This document shows positions 11,165 to 23,081 of a DNA stretch of 64,000 nucleotides, piece by piece. The stretch covers positions 58,973,338 through 59,037,337 of the forward strand of contig CM060691.1 of the NCBI GenBank assembly GCA_030686995.1, in the 5' to 3' direction. The notes under the pieces are model-generated. The model searched no databases. It saw nothing but the letters and a program-made list of their open reading frames with translations, and had not been told where the DNA came from. Positions within the stretch are counted from its first letter, which is position 1, and each line of letters starts with the position of its first letter. Source of the stretch: Artemisia argyi (Eukaryota > Streptophyta > Magnoliopsida > Asterales > Asteraceae). The position numbers and the translations under genes were made by a program.

Positions 11165-11455
11165 TGATACGTGGGGATCGCACCAGGTTTTACCTCTCGA
11201 GGGATCTCGAGAAGCTTACAACCCCCACCAGGCAGTGTACCTGATCGTTGTAGTATAGTATAGTGACAAGTACCGGGGGATTGATCGTTTAACTCAGGAA
11301 CAGTATCGCTAGGATTAGAAAGCCTAATAAACTAGGTCTAGAGGTGAGGGATGATTCTTTTTTTTTTTTTATATATATTTTTTATAAAAGCAATTAAAAT
11401 CTCGGATTTTGAAGGAGTGGGCGGAATTAGTTGCTAGCCAACTAACCCAAATAAC
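11165..11455 (-). repeat. Old Athila-like 5' LTR, segment 1
   Basis: It begins TGATACGTGGGG and is collinear with the LTR starts at 37000, 44022 and 50272. It is cut at ATAAC (11451-11455), the left target duplication of copia A. Confidence 0.88.
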
Positions 11456-12184
11456 TGTTAAATATACGTATATATATTAATGTGTAAATGTCTAGTATCG
11501 AACCCGAGACCTCGGGATTGCACACATTACAAATGAGTATTAAGGAAAAATAATAAATGTTTTATTATATTTATTATTAGACACGAGATGTTAACGACCG
11601 TTAGTACTTAACGGAAAAGGGACTAACGACCGTTAGACAAAAGATAGAAAAAGGGTGTTTATGTAATTTGGTAACCAAGGAAGGGTCTAGAACCCCCCCC
11701 CCCCCCCCTTAGGCTTGGGTCGGCCGATCACCACAAAGGGGCAAGCCTTTGACTTTGCTTGGTCCCTAAGTTACCAAATCAGTATATAAACAAACCTAGG
11801 GTCATTGTTTTTCACATCTTTTGTGCACACAATTATACCTAACTTTTTCTCCTCCTCCTTTTAGTCTAAAACCGATTGGCACATACCCCTAGGGTTTGTG
11901 GGTCGATTTTTGTTAATCAAAAATTAATCTTGTGTAGTTACTTGCATAACCTTAATACGGTTTAATTTGTGTGTACAAGAACGAGGTAATAACTCACTAT
12001 AGTTATTATCAAGAGATCGATAAACAAAACGGTAAGGGGTTTATCATAGATCTATTATTACAAAAGATCAAGATTTATTGAAGTGCATCGGGTATGTTAC
12101 TATTTATGTTTTAGTTAATCTTTATATGTGTTATACTTGATCCTAGCTTCCGCATACGTGTACTTTGATTGTTAAATTCTAACA
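11456..12184 (+). repeat. 5' LTR of copia A
   Basis: It carries two TAACGACCGTTA motifs (near 11594 and 11624) with a TTAACGG between them, a poly-C run (about 11693-11709) and a TATA box TATATAAA at 11783-11790. The 3' LTR keeps the layout with several substitutions in the repeats. Confidence 0.9.
11590..11790 (+). promoter_or_regulatory. TAACG/CGTTA inverted motifs and TATA box of copia A
   Basis: TAACGACCGTTA occurs twice about 30 bp apart, with TTAACGG between, roughly 150-190 bp before TATATAAA. AACGG/CCGTTA is the known core recognised by plant R1R2R3-type MYB factors, so a MYB-responsive LTR is a testable inference. Confidence 0.5.
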
Positions 12185-12185
12185 G

Positions 12186-12200
12186 TGGCATCACGAGCCA
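12186..12200 (+). other. Primer-binding site of copia A
   Basis: TGGCATCACGAGCCA follows the LTR after one base. It resembles the initiator-Met site TGGTATCAGAGCC with a substitution and an extra base. Confidence 0.65.
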
Positions 12201-12563
12201 TGTATAACATGTAATTGATTACTAAAACGTAATAAAAATCGGATCTTTAATTGATTTAGATACATGTTTTGATCTAGGGTTTTTCCTTTTTAAAATTTTT
12301 TTATAAAAATTTGAAACCCTAACCCTAATTTTGGGGGGGAGGGTCGATTTTCCATGAAACCCTAATTAGGGTTTTGTGGTTTTCTTGGATTATATGTAAT
12401 CACTAGAAACCCTAAGTCATTAACCGGTTATGTGAACATATCTTGTGACCTATGTGCTAATTGTTAGGTTTAATCTGTGACAAAACATGCATGTTAGTCA
12501 TGGATCTTGTTTTTTTATATATATTTGTCACATGTTTTAGATAGATCTAAAATTGGGGAAAAC

Positions 12564-12631
<68 letters not shown>

Positions 12632-13868
12632 TCAATTTATATGCTATGTGGTGTGTATATTAGCTTTGGCCTATGCAATTGATTCGTCAATGTATGTGAC
12701 TCTCTTCCATTAAGAGGAGAAGGCCTTAGTTGATTACATGCATTATTATACCTAGACTTGATTTTATTATGATCTTTTCTAATAAGGAATGCATGTGGCT
12801 AATTGTTTCACTTTATTTATTATCGATTGTTTGTTTTCTTTGAATACTTGTTTTATTGTTAATTGTTTGACATGATGTAAGCAATAAAAGGGTGATTTTT
12901 TCATAAAGAAAATAATACGGACTAATAATGGTGAAACCCTAAGTCATAAAGATTGAATCTTGCGGAGTCTTATGTGCCAACAACGGTTCGCTTCGCACGG
13001 TAATTCGCTCCAAGGCGAGACTAGCAAGATTCATACTTTATTACATGTTTTAAGATTGAATCCATAAATTTTTGCTTGATTGATGTTTTGTACAACATGC
13101 TTTTAAAAGTAACTCTTTTAAGACAAAATTAATAATCGTGGTATGAAGGCTTAGAAAAGAGCCTTAAAGTCTGCCTTGGTTATCACACTCTTGAATACGC
13201 CTTAAACGAATTTCTTTTAAAATCATTCTTGTAGAAAGTCATCTTAGGGTTGTTTAAACCTCAAGTAAAACTTTGTGTAATAATTTCACGAATTGGTGAT
13301 AAAAAGTTTTTCCTGAAAACTTATGCTATAAAGATGAGTGCATGCATCTTTATACATATTTTGATTGACATATCAAAATTGAATACCCTTAAAAATTTAA
13401 GTTACATGCCATCTGTCTATAAGGAACACTTGGAATTTTAATTTAGTAAACGTGAGACCTAGGCTAAATTATTATAACAAGGTAAAATTCTGTTAATGCG
13501 TGAGACCATAGATAGTAATTTATAGTTTCTAAGGTAGACGACTTAATTAAGTTGTGCGTGAGACCTAGAACTTAAGGCATGAGATGGGATGAAACATGCT
13601 TACAAAGGCAAACTGATGAATCAATTTGATGTAAATCCCATAATGATCTAGGAATTGGAAATCTTGTTTGCCAATTGTTGTTCGACAGATTACCATCTTT
13701 TATACTTTCACCACTAGCAGATCAACTGATGTGGTGGAATCTATGTATAGTTGGATCCTAGATTTCAAGAAAATTTTGGTGGTTATATGAATATAGCCTA
13801 TGGGTATTTTATTTTCTTGAAGATATTTATTATTGAAAATACTAATGTTTGAACTTTTATCTGTAGAT
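12201..13868 (+). other. Copia A leader with telo-box motifs and an (AT)n tract
   Basis: 1.7 kb of untranslated leader. AAACCCTAACCCTAA lies near 12312, an inverted pair AAACCCTAATTAGGGTTTT near 12357, and single AAACCCTAA motifs near 12407 and 12934. A pure (AT)n run covers about 12569-12626. Just before the gag ATG the text 'atctgtag' could be a 3' splice site. Confidence 0.55.
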
Positions 13869-15185
13869 ATGGCTCAACCCGATAACCCAACTGTGATTTC
13901 TGCTTTCAAGAGTCATATTGAAAGAGAAAAATTGACTAGAAAGAATTTCAATGATTGGCACCATTCGCTCGGAATTATCTTGAGGGTGGCCGGTAAGCTC
14001 AATTTCTTGACCGAAGAATGTCCAGCTGAGCCTGCTGCTACTGAATCAGAAGCAGTTAAGGCAGAGTGGAGGGAGAAACATGCTAAGTTTAATGAGGTTG
14101 CTTGTTTAATGATCACTAGCATGAGTGCTCAGTTACAAAATAAGTTTGAGTACTTTTTCCCCAAAGATATGCTTGAAGTACTTAAGCAGTCTTATGCGAA
14201 ATCTCCCGCAGTTGAATTGTATGATGAACTTGACAAGCTACACAACTGCAAGCATGGTGATGGTAAACCAGTTGAAGATTATGTGACTGAGATGAAAGAA
14301 TCTTTTGATCAGCTTCACAGAATTGGATTTGGTTACCCCGACAATGTGCAAGTGCACTTGATCAACAGGTCCCTTAATAAGGACTTTGCTGGTTTTGTGC
14401 AGAATTTCAACATGCACTGCTCGGGGAAGACAATCTCAGAATTACTCACATTGCTTGTTGATTATGAGAAAAGTCTACCAGCCAAGGTCAAGGCTCCTAC
14501 CCCGCAAGTGTTGGCGATTCATGAGGGGAGAATCCAGAATAAATCGCATGTGAACAAAGGCAAGGGGAAAGGTGATAAAGGCAAGCAGGTCATGGCCTAT
14601 CAACCCCAACCCAAGATGAAGCAGCATCAGCCTAAGCAGAACAAGGTGAATCCGTCAAACAAGAAGGATCAGGCTTGTCACCATTGTCATGAAAAGGGCC
14701 ATTGGAAGCGCAATTGTCCTCTCTACATTCATGACTTGCGACTCAAGAAGCGGGGTAATGAAGCTGGTAACCCCAGTTCATCAGGTGCGTTCTTTGTGAT
14801 TGAATTATTCACTCTTACTCCTAAATTCAATTCATGGGTATATGATACGGGATGGGGCATTCATATTTGCAATACCTTGCAGGGGTTTAGAGTTGAGAGA
14901 AAGCTGGCCTATGGACAACAATTCTTGCACGTGGGTAACAGAGCGCATGCAAGAGTTGAAGCTATAGGAGTTTTTAATTTAGTGTTGCCTTCGGGCTTAG
15001 TACTATCTTTAAATGGTGTATCTGAGAGAAGGAATCGTACATTGCAAGACATGATACGATCTATGTTTAATCTAACAACTCTTCCTTATTCGTTTTGGGA
15101 TTATGCCTTAGAATCTGCAGTTCACATTCTTAATATGGTTCCAACAAAGAAGGTTGATAAGACTCCATATGAGTTATGGACTTAA
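13869..15185 (+). pseudogene. Copia A gag-protease with fused integrase C-terminal part
   Basis: The frame opens at ATG 13869 (MAQPDNP); an upstream in-frame ATG at 13833 gives 12 more codons and is less likely. Residues about 10-220 form a copia gag (KLTRKNFNDWHHSLGI, later LHNCKHGDGKPVEDYVTEM). A basic Lys/Gln linker and a CHHCHEKGHWKRNC zinc knuckle follow. The protease relic reads WVYDTGWGIHICN, where the active site is usually DTGCGTH or DSGATSH. Near codon 380 the protein jumps from LPSGLVLSL to NGVSERRNRTL, the end of the integrase core, so the catalytic DDE integrase centre is deleted. It ends at an in-frame TAA after PYELWT where the family continues. Dead copy. Confidence 0.88.
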
Positions 15186-15380
15186 AAAGCTCCTAACTTG
15201 TCTTATCTTAAGGTCTGGGGTTGTGAGGCGTATGTTAAACGTGATTCGGCAGACAAACTCCAACAAAGATCTGTGAAGTGCAACTTCGTAGGATACCCTA
15301 AGGAAACTATGGGTTACTACTTTTATTACCCAACTGAAAACATAGTTTTTGTTGCAAGGTATGGAGACTTCTTGGAAAAG
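15186..15380 (+). pseudogene. Copia A integrase C-terminal segment
   Basis: This continues in the same frame after the TAA at 15183-15185: APNLSYLKVWGC, RDSADKLQQRSVKCNFVGY and VARYGDFLEKE. These are typical copia integrase C-terminal text with the GYP and Y-rich blocks. Translation is interrupted by element B, which inserted in the Glu codon region (GAGAT). The sequence resumes at 25344. Confidence 0.85.
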
Positions 15381-15385
15381 GAGAT

Positions 15386-16575
15386 TGTGAAAAACTAGAA
15401 GGGGGGTTGAATAGTTTACCGCTTTTTAACTTGATTATCTTTTAAAGCTTTACGTTTGTTTAAAGATATAAACTCAAATTACTTGTTTGATTCTTTGAAA
15501 AGCTTTACTTGTAGTTAACAATTCTAACTAAAGACAATATGTAATAAGCAAAGACAAAGAAAGAAATGATCAAACCACAACACGATTGTTTATCGTGGTT
15601 CGGCTACAAGGACTCTTTTTCCTTGCCCTACATCCACGCCCCGAGTTTCCAACTCGAGAGTTATAAGCACTAATCAACAAGCTCCTTTCCCGGTGGAGAA
15701 ACCTTTACAACGTCGCTTACACTTTTACCGATACAAAGCTAGATGTCGAGTTCTTTTACAAGGGTACAACCACTCCCGTTGTTTCTTACACTTTTACCGA
15801 CACTAAGCTAGATGTCGAGTTCTTTTACAAGGGTACAACCACTCCCGTTAGTTCTTTTACAAGGGTACAACAACTCCTGTCACACTTTCTATTTTGAGGC
15901 CTAAAATACTAACCGATCACTTCTACACACAATACAAATGAAGTATAAACTACCAAAGCTTATACATAACAAAGCTAACAAGTCTTGCAACTTTTGAGTT
16001 GAAACTTGTAACTTCTTGGATGAACTTGTGAACTCCCTTGCTACATAAGAGGATCACACAAGTTAAATGTTACCGAGTTAGTTGAAAGAATATGTAAAAT
16101 ATATGTCCTAAAGTGATGGATGAAAATTAGCAAGTGGCTTGGTATTTATAGCAAAACAAACAGCAAGTCTGGCGGATACGGCGGAACCCTCAGATGGGTT
16201 CCGCCCGTGTACCCCCAGGGTTCCGCCAGGCTTGCAGTAGGTTTTGCAATAAATCATTCAAACCAACCAAAGTCACATCAATTAAATCCTAGTCAAACAC
16301 ATTGAAGCAAAAGAAGAAAGCTTCCAAAAATGTGTAAGAGGTTATGGTAAGTCAAACACACAAGCTTACCATAAATGTATGATGTGACATGACACTTTCT
16401 AAATAAAGAAATAAAAACAATGTTTTGTTTAAAAATAAATGTAAACCTAGTTATACAAGACTTAAAACTAAAGTGATGTTATTACTATAAACTAAAGTTC
16501 ATATTTTCACATTAACAAAACTTAGCAAATATCGTAAAATATAAATAACGTTTTTAGGCGATATTTGTATTAACA
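15386..16575 (-). repeat. 3' LTR of element B
   Basis: It contains duplicated 'ttacacttttaccgacactaagctagatgtcgag' type units (15715-15850), the GGCGGAACC cluster (16172-16232) and TATAAATACC on the minus strand (16150-16141). It is nearly identical to 24149-25338. Confidence 0.9.
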
Positions 16576-16589
16576 ATCTCCCCCTTTTT
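16576..16589 (-). other. Polypurine tract of element B
   Basis: In element sense AAAAAGGGGGAGAT directly precedes the 3' LTR. The same 14 bases precede the 3' LTR of element C (32565-32578). Confidence 0.8.
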
Positions 16590-16784
16590 GTTGATGACAA
16601 AACATAAACTTTATTTGTAAGTAAGCCACAAGATTTAGTGTTAAGTCTTATAAAGTTTGTATTAAAACTTGTTTTTGCTAAGAAGATGTGATATGCAAGA
16701 GTTAGAAAGAAAAAAAAAATGAGAACAAGTTTAATATAAATTCTCCCCCTTTTTGTCGAAACAAAAAGAAGAGAACATAATGAT

Positions 16785-17070
16785 CCAAGTGCTCCCCCTT
16801 GGACAATACTCCCCCTAAATGGAGTGCCAAGAAAGGAGACATGGATTTTGAACCTACAAAAAAAATGTTAGTTGCTGCACAAGACAAGTGTAGAACAAGT
16901 CATGAAAGCACTTTATGTCTAAAACACAACTAAGAGTTGCGAAGCGGAATAATGCAATACTCATGCTCCCCCTTGAATATTACTCCCCTAAATGGAGTAT
17001 CAAGGAAGAAAAACATGGATGATGATCCTACAAAAAGAAAGGTTAGTTTCTAAAACACAAGATATATGTA
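16785..17070 (-). repeat. Duplicated purine-rich block near 3' end of element B
   Basis: Two diverged copies, about 173 bp apart (starts near 16791 and 16964), share 'gctcccccttg', 'tactcccc(c)taaatggag' and 'acatggat'. On the element strand each copy carries further GGGGGAG tracts like the real polypurine tract. Confidence 0.6.
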
Positions 17071-17330
17071 TGCTACCATAACTAGGTATAGTTTACTCAC
17101 AATACCTAAATGGTCAACAAACAATGCATACCTTATAGTAGAATATAATTCATTTCATGTAAAATTTGACTTTTAGAAAGTCAAAGACAAGAAATTAGGA
17201 AGAAAACATCCTACTTCTAAAAATAAAAGGAAAATAAAAAGAAACTAAGAACATAAAATCCTCCATCGATAAAAGGAAACCATCATTTTCGTTAATGAGA
17301 AACATTTTCTAAAAACAAGGCTAAGGTTGT

Positions 17331-18294
17331 TTAAGGATGAAAATGTGTGTTGGAGGGTGTAGCGGGTTTCGTTTTGAATGTTGTGGAGGTGAAACGGTTT
17401 TGGTTTGTTGGTTTTGATGTTGGTGCTCTAAACTTGAGGTGGTGTTGGTGCTCTAAACTTGGTTTGTTGGTTTTAATGAGAAACATTTTCCAAAAGAAAC
17501 GGTTTTGTTTCATTTTGGAGACTCTAAACTTGAGACGATCCAAAATGTGGTTTAGGATAAACCTCATTTCATTGGTTAGAGGACCATGGATGTCTTTGTA
17601 GATAGGATGAAACAACAATGGTTTTGGGTGGTGATTCTCTTGTTGTGGTGGTTGGTTGTGGTCAAACAATGACCTTGGTTTTTCATTTGTGAAAGGTGGT
17701 GGTTTTGTTGGTCTTGGTGGAAGATCATTGAGATACTTCTATTTTCTTATACGAAGAAAATAGAGATTCAAAGTGTTGGGAAGGTTCTTGTAGTGGTGGT
17801 AGTTGTTGTTGTAGTTGTTGTTGTTGAACAAAGTGATGGAAGCTTGGTTCTCCGGAAGGATTACCATGAAGGTCTTTGTAAATGGGGTGAAACACAAATT
17901 ATTGTAGGTGTGTATGACCTTGATTATTTGGAAAAATTGAGGGTCTAGCATAACGGTAAGCCAACCGTTCTACCAATGATGGTTGATGGGGTTCATCATC
18001 TAATTGCTCACTTGGTTGTTGTTGGGTTTCCATTTGAGCAATGGTGTCAAAGAGTGACAAAGATGGAGGGCTTGATGATTTAGGTGATAGGTCTTCTAAA
18101 GTTTCCAAATAGTGGATGTGGTGATGTTGGTGGTGTATTGAAAAGTTCCATTGGTGTAAGTGTTGGTAATTGAGGTGCTGGAGTTTTTGATGGTTGAGTT
18201 TATTGCGATGTTGAAGCACTTTATGTTTTGGTTGATGGTTGAAAAGTGTGTATGTTTGTATTGCCATGTTTGGGAGAGGATGTTGGAGTAGCAA
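17331..18294 (-). pseudogene. Degenerate His/Gln/Asn-rich ORF region of element B
   Basis: Several overlapping minus-strand frames (17899-18294, 17739-17951, 17331-17669) share phrases when read across frameshifts, for example FHPIYKDIHG at about 17590. One stretch reads LVERLAYRYARPSIFPNNQG. Composition is rich in His, Gln, Asn and Pro. I do not recognise a family. It lies downstream of the 3' extra ORF in element sense and may be the tail of that reading region or a separate ORF now broken. Confidence 0.35.
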
Positions 18295-19308
18295 GATTGA
18301 GGAAATCTTGAATAGTGGTCATGTTGGTGTTGCAAGGTATTGAAGATGGTGTTGAGGTAGTAAGGTTAAGGAAATGTTGAATAGGTGAAGAAATGTCAAG
18401 TGATGCATTACTTGATGATGATAAGCTTAGTTTGACGATTTTGTTGAATCAACAAGGTTTTACACTAATCCTAGCGGTTTTTCTTGATGATTCGGATGAG
18501 GTGTTTGATTTAGTCATCTAAATTCTTTGGTTTGCTAGAATTTTGAGATTGAGAGGAGTAATGGTGTAGGTGTGAGTTTTGGGGTATTCTACGGTGATCA
18601 AACTTATAAAAAAAATTGTGGGAAGGAGTGTTTGGATTTGATGTGTTCCATACAAATTTGGAAGATTTGATGTGTTGGTTTAGTAAGATTGAGTGAAAGA
18701 CTAACTTATGCACTCAATGCTATGTGATTATAGGAAGTGATTTGGTTGAAAATGTTCTAAGGGTTTGAAGGATCCTTTTAAAGGGTTCCTTGGGTTAGTT
18801 ATGTTTGAATTTGAATTTTTGGCGGGAAGTGACTTCCTAATTGTTCTAGTGAGTGAGAGTGTCCTAATATGGTTATTGGAAGTAAGGGAAGATGTTTCTC
18901 ACTAAGGATAACGATTTGACATTTTACGAATTTTGAAATTTAGAAAAATGACAAAAATTTTCTGCAGGTGACTGGCGGAACCTTGAGACAACACAGGCGG
19001 AACCCTCCTGAGGGTTCCGGCTTGTCCGTTGGGCCATTTCTGGAATTCCAGAAATTTGCACTGGCGGAACCCATTTTAGGGTGCCGCCAGATCCGCCAGA
19101 CCTGAAAAACTTGGCAGTCCGCATTTTTGACCCGCGAGACGATTTTCAAATTTTTCAAAAACTCCTAAAAACAAAAATATAATTCATATCTGGTTAGGAA
19201 ATACAAAAATTGGACATGTAAACACGCATACCATTGGACTTTGACCGGGTTAAACGACCAAATTGTTTGAAATAGCACCTTGTGCCAAACACTCCTACAC
19301 ACCCGCTC
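18295..19308 (-). other. Non-coding interior of element B with GGCGGAACC cluster
   Basis: No recognisable coding. Between about 18970 and 19102 lie several GGCGGAACC/GGTTCCGCC-type motifs, the same as in this element's LTR U3. The frames across them (18924-19158) are a by-product. Confidence 0.55.
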
Positions 19309-20417
19309 TCATTGACGGTCGATCTTCTTCTTGAGCTTTCCAAGGAATCTCCCAAGATTCTTGAACATCCCCTTTGTTTGCTTGAACTCCGCCGACTCAT
19401 TTGGAATATCCGGAAGTTGGGAAAGGTATTCTAGAGGTGGGAGCCTAGAGTTGGGTAAAGTTTCATCTTCACTCATTGAGGATGATGATGAGGAGGTAGG
19501 AGGATGAGGACGTTTTCCTTGGGCTTTGTAAACTCTCTTATCACTTAGTGGGACAAAGGTGTGTGGAAGAGAGAGTAGTCAAGGCGAAGACCGTTAGGAG
19601 TTGGTGGAATGGGAGAGATGAACCTAAAGAGACGGGTCAAGAGCATTCCATATGGCATAGCCGTTGTGCCTTGCACGGGAATGTCGGCCATTCTCTTGGC
19701 CATGTAGTAGGCAAGGTTGAAGGGTTGCCTAACGGACAAGGAGTAGAGCATGTAGCAAAGGCAAACATTTATATGATCCCGGTTCCCTATGGTGCTAATG
19801 ACATTGGCTCTAAGGAGTTCTTCCCATTTCTTGAAATGGGGCTTGAGTTCATTGAGTTCCATTCCATATGGGTCCTTGTTGACCTCATTTCCGGTTTGGG
19901 TTCTCCTAGTGTTGGTGGTCCTAATGAAGAGGTGGTCACGAAGTTCATCCTTGGACACAAGAGGGGTATTATAGGGATGGATTCGGTCAATGAGTGTGTC
20001 AAGAGTTGAGAGGGAATGCTTGTCGGAGTAGATGCAAGTACCACGGTTTGGGACACCTAGGATTTGAGCAAATTCCTTTAGAGAGAAAGAGTATTGATGA
20101 CTACTAGCCATGAAGTTAATAGACATGCGACCATACTCATCCGTGGAGAGAGTGACGGATGCATAGAATTCTAAAATAAACCTAGGACAAATAGGCTCAT
20201 TTATCTCTAAGAGACACTAAAAGTTGATTGTGGCAAGTTCCGTGTAGAGGTTTGTACCTTCTAAGAAGGATGGATCAATGGTTCTACCCTCATGGACATA
20301 TCGTTTTTCTAAGGCTTTGAAAACATCGATTTGAGTTTGAGTAAGACCTTTGGTTTTGTGGTGTTTGGGTAGGTACTTAATGGTGTCCTTGTGGTCGTAG
20401 TGGGTTAGAGGAGGCAT
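19309..20417 (-). pseudogene. Element B 3' extra ORF (SIRE-type downstream ORF), one stop and one frameshift
   Basis: It reads from ATG 20417 (MPPLTHYDHKDTIKYLPKHH) to an in-frame TAG at 20217-20219. It continues in the same frame through PICPRFILEFYAS and MSINFMASSHQYSFSLKEFA to about 19560. A one-base shift then leads to VPLSDKRVYKAQGKRP, a Ser-rich run and a basic tail ending KKKIDRQ before TGA at 19309-19311. The middle (HINVCLCYMLYSLSVRQPFNLAYYMAKRM, PYGMLLTRLFRF) is a domain I recall from Asteraceae copia elements and from 'Arabidopsis retrotransposon ORF1 C-terminal'-type annotations. The function is unknown; an Env-like label is only positional. Confidence 0.72.
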
Positions 20418-21649
20418 GATGATTCCTAGAAAAACAAAATTTCACATTTTAGTCTAAGTAAACGACTATTGTAATGTGGATGTTCTAGTGTGTGCCTATA
20501 TGAAAACAATGTGGAGGTGCGGTTATCTTGACTCATTTTGATGCTCCAAAAACGTTTTATAATGCAAGTTTTGTTATAAAACAAAAGATAACCCAAATGT
20601 TCCTAGTTCAATGTAGCTTCGTTTGAATGTACCCGAAAATACATATTGGTTATGTATTCCATTTAGCATTCAAGAGACATTATGCAAGTGATGTTCCAAT
20701 GACGTTTTTCATTTGTATTAACAATGTTATGAAAGGTGGTGTTCCAGTGATTTTTTGAACAACAATGAACTTGGTGTGTTTGGTAAATCATACAAATAAC
20801 AAAAAGGATACAATTCCTAACTAATGGAAATTGTGATTAGTTTACGACCAAGGTTTTTCATGAATCACCAAGTTTATGCGTAAACCCTAAGATTCTAGTT
20901 AATGTATGAACATGTTAGACTTTGATTGAAAATGCACTTATGATAAGAACACTTACAAAGTTGATTGGATTGGTACGAGATGTGAGTAAGGTCCCTAATT
21001 TTCGTGTGGTAAGGTGTTTGTGAGTGAGTGATAGCTGTTTGTAAGTTGAAGCAGTGAGTTAAGAGGTGTTTGGTTTTGAATTTAGGATAAAGCATGCTGC
21101 AGATTCGGCGGACCAGGCAGAACCAAAGGGAGGGTTCCGCCCATTTGGTCTCAAGGTTCCGCGGGTACAACAGAGGAAAAAATAAAAAGGATTTGTCTTG
21201 ATTTTTGTGGTTTTATCCTAATGTTCAAAACTAAGGTTTTAGGTCTCATGAGTCATTAACTAAGTCTCAGGATGATGAATGATTCACATTCAAGAGATTT
21301 CGTGAAAACGTCGACAATATGGTAAATGTATAAGACTTTCTTGGTTGAGATGTTCCTCAATGAACATTTTTACCAAGGCGATGATGATGAATCACAATAT
21401 GTCAATTAAGAACATAATGGATTAGATTGTTTCTGAAGTTGATGCTTCCTTTGTTGAAGGGATAAAAGTGTTGATAAGAGGAATTCCGTTGTTGACGCGA
21501 GTTTGCTTGTTCTAGTGGAGCTTGTTGACGTGCTTTTCCATCCAATACTAATTTGAGAACCTTAAGCATTTTGGAGAATCATTGGGTAAGTAAGTATAAA
21601 GGTACAAGTACCACTTGTGCTTTTCTTATCAACTTATTACCTTCATAAT
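20418..21649 (-). other. Unrecognised interior of element B
   Basis: AT-rich, no clear domain. It includes another GGCGG...GGTTCCGCC cluster at about 21106-21162. Confidence 0.5.
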
Positions 21650-21840
21650 TCCATTTGGCATACACTATGGTTTCTATCCCCGTTCTTTTGGGATACTATA
21701 ATCCTAGTTGTGTAGTACCTTTTGATGTATCCAAAAAAGCTCTTCCTAAAGAGTTGTTTTAGGATCTTCTCTAAAACGAGCACATAGACAAACACTAAAC
21801 ATAATGTTGGATCTATTTGTTGTGAGAACAAGTAAACTTC
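21650..21840 (-). pseudogene. Relic of copia pol at the RT/RNase H junction (element B)
   Basis: Minus-strand translation, with one frame change near 21730, gives NIMFSVCLCARFREDPKTT and then GTTQLGL, a stop, YPKRTGIETIVYA. This is the region between the reverse transcriptase connection and the start of RNase H in SIRE-type copia pol. Only about 60 codons survive. It shows that the element once carried pol and lost it by deletion. Confidence 0.65.
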
Positions 21841-23081
21841 CAAACATTTCTCTATGTTTAGTTTTACCTACGGATTCACTAATCTCATTCTTGATAAGTC
21901 ATAAAGAACTTAATCATTGTGAACTTGTGAATAACTAGGAATGTCTATGAGTGATTATTCCTTGCTTTTGAAGCTTGCTTGGGTTGTTAAAAATCTTTCA
22001 TAGATTTTCATTATTTTCTATTTTGAAAGATCTATTTTGTTTTAATTGTTACTTTACTCTAATGTCCAAAAACAATTTTTATCAAATTTGTTTTAATCAC
22101 AACTATGACCCATGATTCAAGTTTTTATGACCTTGTCAATATTGCTTGACTCAATGTTTGACACAAGACGAAAAGATGTTGTTTTTCATTTTTAATAGTT
22201 CATCTTCCTTGTTATTCATCTTAACTTACTTGTCTTACCAAAGTTGGACTTTCGACTAAGTCATCATCTACCAAAGATGATATCTTAGAAGGAGGTGGTC
22301 TTTCATCGAATGATAAATTCAATGACTCCTCGACTCTTTAGGTTTATTTACTTAAAACACTATAAGTGTAAATGTCCAAGAGATACAACATCATACGACT
22401 ATGGGTCGAATTAGATGTGCAAATCCTAGATGTTTATAAATCATTTTCTCCCAATCATCCTAATGTATTTAAAAGATTTATTTTTCTTTGTGGGTCTTAT
22501 ATGAAACTTTAACAAAAGAGTGATTGAATATAAGGTATAATGTCAAAAGATGTTGTACTACAAATATCTATGAAGTGTTGTGGTTTTGCTAGATTTGCAA
22601 ACATCACAAAAGTGTTGATTGTCTTATCACTTAGGAGATTCTTAATTAGTTCACTTGTAGACAAGTATTAAGTGAGACTCACTCAAGAGTTACTCGTGTC
22701 TTTTCCCGAAAGTTTAAAGAGGTAAAACACCTTATATCTCCTACTAGAAGTAGTGTCTAAATCCTTTAATCACGAAGGATCTAATCCTTATTGTTACTTA
22801 CACAACATAACCACCTTAGAGTAAAAACTACTAATATCTCCCATGACAGATCTTAATGCTAATCAACATGAAACACTGAAAGGTAAGTTGAAGAGACGTG
22901 TACCTTTTAAGCTCCAGAGATTAGCCACCAAGAGGATAATCATTAAGCAAATTATCTTGACTCGTAGAAGAGCTAAACTCAAATACTTATGAATCCAAGG
23001 AGGTTAGACAAACACATAAAAGTATTGAACATGATATCTTTATCCTTTTATCATGAGCTCCTACTAGAGATAGAATTACTC
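21841..23081 (-). other. Decayed interior of element B between gag and pol relic
   Basis: No protease, integrase or YVDD motif was found on either strand. It presumably holds deletion-scarred pol DNA. Confidence 0.4.

Noticed and set aside
12312..12327. AAACCCTAACCCTAA as a telomere or interstitial telomere
   Set aside because: Only two units, located in a retrotransposon leader; better treated as telo-box motifs.
13913..14122. 69-codon minus-strand ORF
   Set aside because: Antisense shadow of copia A gag.
19548..20009. 153-codon plus-strand ORF
   Set aside because: Antisense shadow of the element B extra ORF, which has recognisable domain text on the minus strand.
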